This document shows, piece after piece, positions 44,952-47,618 of a DNA stretch of 47,618 nt. The position numbers were made by a program, and so were the translations under genes. The notes below the pieces were generated by a model that saw only the letters and a list, made by a program, of their open reading frames with translations, was not told the DNA's origin and searched no databases. The DNA is taken from assembly GCA_030841035.1 (NCBI GenBank), contig JAVEDI010000071.1, forward strand, positions 1 to 47,618, in the 5' to 3' direction. How positions within the stretch are numbered: position 1 is the first letter of the stretch; each line of letters begins with the position of its first letter. Source of the stretch: Actinomycetota bacterium. Its GTDB lineage: Bacteria; Actinomycetota; Actinomycetes; JACCUZ01.

Positions 44952-45238
44952 GCGTCGAGGTCCGCATCCCGACGATCCTGCGTCAGTACACCGGCGGCGA
45001 GAAGGCGGTGGAGGGCTCCGGCTCGACGCTGTCCGAGCTGATCGACGACCTCGAGGGCCGGCACCCCGGCCTGCGAGCGCGTCTCGTCGACGAGAAGGGG
45101 CTGCGCCGCTTCGTCAACGTCTACCTCAACGATGAGGACGTGCGCTTCCTCGGCGGTCTGCAGACCGACGTCTCCGACGGCGACAACGTGACCGTCCTAC
45201 CCGCCGTGGCGGGTGGAGCGGGTACGTACGGCGGCTAG
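44948..45238 (+). CDS. cysO: Sulfur-carrier protein with extended C-terminus
   Basis: 96-aa ubiquitin-like MoaD/ThiS protein that carries sulfur as a C-terminal thiocarboxylate for cysteine synthesis by CysM. RIPTILRQYTGGEKAVEGSG, RFVNVYLNDEDVRFLGGL and VTVLPAVAGG match the M. tuberculosis protein. That protein ends at the equivalent of G90; here AGTYGG follows, so the chain ends in a second GG (95-96). Either terminus could be the active one. It is coupled to mec and is followed 18 nt later by cysM. Confidence 0.94.
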   Translation: MSVEVRIPTILRQYTGGEKAVEGSGSTLSELIDDLEGRHPGLRARLVDEKGLRRFVNVYLNDEDVRFLGGLQTDVSDGDNVTVLPAVAGGAGTYGG

Positions 45239-46204
<966 letters not shown>

Positions 46205-46246
46205 GCCCGGACGCCGCCGCGACGGGCGGTGCCGCCCAGGGCGACC

Positions 46247-46645
46247 TCAGTCGTGCTCGGGCGGCGGCACGTCCTGGCCCGACTTCTCCGCCTCCTCGGC
46301 CTCGGCCTTGGTGCGGTGGACGGTGTCGGGGGCGTGGTCGGGCGGTGCGTAGATCGTCAGCAGCCGCAGCAGGCCGTCACCGGAGTTGCTGAAGTTGTGC
46401 CGGGTGCCGGCGGGCACGACCACCAGGTCACCGGCACCGACCTCGCGGGTCTCGCCGCCCACCTCCGCCCGGGCGGTGCCCTCGGTGAAGATCAGCACCT
46501 GGTCGTTGTGCTCGTGGACCTCCGTGCCGATGTCCTCGCCGGCCTGCAGCGTCATGGTCACGACCTGCGTGTGACCGCTGGTGTTCAGCACCGTGCGGAA
46601 GTTGTCGTACGAGGCGGCGGCCTTCTCGATCGTGATCGCGAACAT
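46247..46645 (-). CDS. Small cupin-domain protein
   Basis: 132 aa with one cupin barrel: GTEVHEHNDQVLIFTEGTARAEVGG (motif 1 with HxH and E) and GDLVVVPAGTRHNFSNSG (motif 2 with PxGxxH). All four metal-ligand positions (two His, Glu or Gln, His) are filled. The C-terminal 25 residues are charged. Possible roles range from sugar epimerase-like to oxygenase or sensor; none can be chosen. AGGCAGG precedes ATG 46645. It interrupts the cysM-murI order that is otherwise conserved. Confidence 0.88.
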   Translation of the reverse strand: MFAITIEKAAASYDNFRTVLNTSGHTQVVTMTLQAGEDIGTEVHEHNDQVLIFTEGTARAEVGGETREVGAGDLVVVPAGTRHNFSNSGDGLLRLLTIYAPPDHAPDTVHRTKAEAEEAEKSGQDVPPPEHD

Positions 46646-46747
46646 GACGCCTGCCTACCCCGCCCAGCAGCCCTGATGCGCCCCACATAAGGGGGACTTC
46701 GCCAGGCGCCACGCCTGCTGGTGCCCGGATGTGTCCCACCGACGCCG

Positions 46748-46753
46748 TAGGCT
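46748..46753 (+). promoter_or_regulatory. -10-like hexamer TAGGCT before murI
   Basis: TAGGCT ends 8 nt before GTG 46762 with no Shine-Dalgarno. It also argues against the longer in-frame start at 46729, which lies upstream of the box. Confidence 0.45.
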
Positions 46754-46761
46754 CCTGGCCC

Positions 46762-47562
46762 GTGGCGGACGCTCCCATCGGCATCTTCGACTCCGGGTTC
46801 GGCGGACTCACGGTGGCCCGTGCGGTGCTCGACCAGCTGCCCCACGAGCCGGTGCTCTACTACGGCGACACGGCCCGCCAGCCCTACGGCCCGCGCCCGA
46901 TCGCCGACGTACGCCGCTTCGCCCTCGAGTGTCTCGACCATCTGGTCGACCAGGGTGTCAAGCTGCTCGTCGTCGCCTGCAACAGCGCCAGCGCAGCCGT
47001 GCTCCACGACGCCCGTGAGCGCTACGCCGTCCCCGTCGTGGAGGTGATCCGCCCGGCCGTCCGGCGGGCCGTGGCCGCCACCCGCAACCAGCACGTCGGC
47101 GTGATCTCGACGGTCGCCACCAAGACCAGCCGGGCCTACGAGGACGCGTTCGCCGCCGCGCCGCAGATCAGGGTCTCCACGCAGGCCTGCCCCCGGTTCG
47201 TGGAGTACGTCGAGCGGGGCGTCACCGGTGGGCCCGAGCTGCTCGCGGCTGCCCACGAGTACCTTGACCCGGTCGCCGAGGCCGGGGTCGACACCCTGAT
47301 CCTCGGCTGCACCCACTACCCGCTGCTGACCGGCGTCATCTCCTACGTGATGGGTGACGACGTCACCCTGGTCAGCAGCGCCGAGGAGTGCGCCAAGGAC
47401 GTCTACAAGATGCTCACGAGCACCGGACTCATGCGCGAGTCGGGCGACCCGACGTACACCTTCTCCACCACCGGCGCGACCGAGGAGTTCGAGACCATCG
47501 GCCGCCGCTTCCTGGGCGCCGAGATGATGGCCGCCAGCCAGTTCGCCGGCGGTGTGCAATGA
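46762..47562 (+). CDS. murI: Glutamate racemase
   Basis: 266-aa cofactor-independent racemase giving D-glutamate for peptidoglycan. [27 protein letters not shown], catalytic C73 (VACNSASA) and C183 (LGCTHYPLL) are all present. GTG 46762 gives the family N-terminus. It is followed 7 nt later by an MBL-fold gene, the same order as Rv1338-Rv1339 in M. tuberculosis. Confidence 0.96.
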   Translation: MADAPIGIFDSGFGGLTVARAVLDQLPHEPVLYYGDTARQPYGPRPIADVRRFALECLDHLVDQGVKLLVVACNSASAAVLHDARERYAVPVVEVIRPAVRRAVAATRNQHVGVISTVATKTSRAYEDAFAAAPQIRVSTQACPRFVEYVERGVTGGPELLAAAHEYLDPVAEAGVDTLILGCTHYPLLTGVISYVMGDDVTLVSSAEECAKDVYKMLTSTGLMRESGDPTYTFSTTGATEEFETIGRRFLGAEMMAASQFAGGVQ

Positions 47563-47569
47563 GACGCCC

Positions 47570-47618
47570 ATGAAGCTCACCGTGATCGGCTGCTCCGGCT
47601 CCTTCCCGGGGCCGGAGT
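47570..47618 (+). CDS. MBL-fold metallohydrolase, N-terminal start only
   Basis: Only 16 codons lie in the window: MKLTVIGCSGSFPGPE, which matches the start of Rv1339-like metallo-beta-lactamase-fold proteins in both sequence and gene order after murI. The metal-binding motifs lie beyond the window edge. Confidence 0.7.
   Translation, partial: MKLTVIGCSGSFPGPE

Noticed and set aside
46224-46237. Possible terminator hairpin GGGCGGTGCCGCCC between cysM and the cupin gene
   Set aside because: The stem is only about 5 bp with a tight loop; too weak to call with confidence.

Overview
The window is dense, roughly 72% GC DNA with short intergenic gaps, many GTG starts and frequent ATGA or GTGA start/stop overlaps. 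The gene content (cysteine synthesis via CysO/Mec/CysM, DUF3039, DUF2017, ClpS, a fused CysNC, and a pncB-clpS-DUF2017...mec-cysO-cysM...murI order like the Mycobacterium tuberculosis Rv1330c-Rv1339 locus) points to a high-GC actinobacterium. A Nocardioidaceae-like organism is plausible, but that rests on overall style and not on a marker gene. No rRNA, tRNA, CRISPR array, transposase or phage gene was seen.

Layout. 1-2.2 kb: partial DHA2-type MFS exporter and a HAD hydrolase (-). 2.3-6 kb: sulfate activation (cysD-cysNC) and a PlsC-like acyltransferase (+). 6-9.8 kb: signalling block of an anti-sigma-type kinase, a receiver-SpoIIE phosphatase, a CHASE3 histidine kinase and an Rcp1-like response regulator. 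9.9-13.4 kb: a small membrane protein, ACT-malic enzyme, VanZ-like protein, YqgE/AlgH, DUF3039 and a VOC protein. 13.7-21.2 kb: purine catabolism (DUF6986 aldolase-like, uricase, HIU hydrolase, an allantoicase-OHCU decarboxylase fusion, three-subunit xanthine dehydrogenase). 21.3-26.4 kb: MFS transporter, SF2 helicase, STAS protein and D,D-carboxypeptidase. 26.5-31.9 kb: tyrosine/homogentisate catabolism (Lrp/AsnC regulator, hpd, fahA, hmgA) with yaaA inserted. 32-37.3 kb: 32-aa membrane peptide, long SufS-like enzyme, ogt, Ada-AlkA and MFS. 37.3-47.6 kb: pncA-pncB, clpS-DUF2017, a TPR-CHAT protease divergent from a cytosolic subtilisin, mec-cysO-cysM, cupin, murI and the start of an MBL-fold gene.

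Best candidates for something new. (1) The divergent TPR-CHAT protease / subtilisin pair sits inside an otherwise conserved housekeeping locus. Both catalytic centres are intact and neither protein is obviously exported, so a two-protease cytosolic sensor-effector system is a reasonable hypothesis. (2) A dispersed 53-bp palindromic element occurs in three full copies and one half copy, always intergenic and always with a C-rich tract on the same side. (3) An allantoicase-OHCU decarboxylase fusion joins non-consecutive steps of urate degradation. (4) CysO carries six residues beyond its usual GG terminus. Several genes share a -10-like TAnnnT hexamer 6-8 nt before the start codon with no Shine-Dalgarno, consistent with leaderless transcription; at pncB/clpS two such boxes on opposite strands overlap.

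How the genes work together. CysD/CysNC make activated sulfate, and Mec/CysO/CysM are a sulfur-carrier route to cysteine. XDH, uricase, HIU hydrolase and the fusion protein run from (hypo)xanthine to ureidoglycolate, except that allantoinase is not in the window. Hpd, HmgA and FahA degrade tyrosine, except for maleylacetoacetate isomerase, which is also not here. PncA and PncB recycle nicotinamide.
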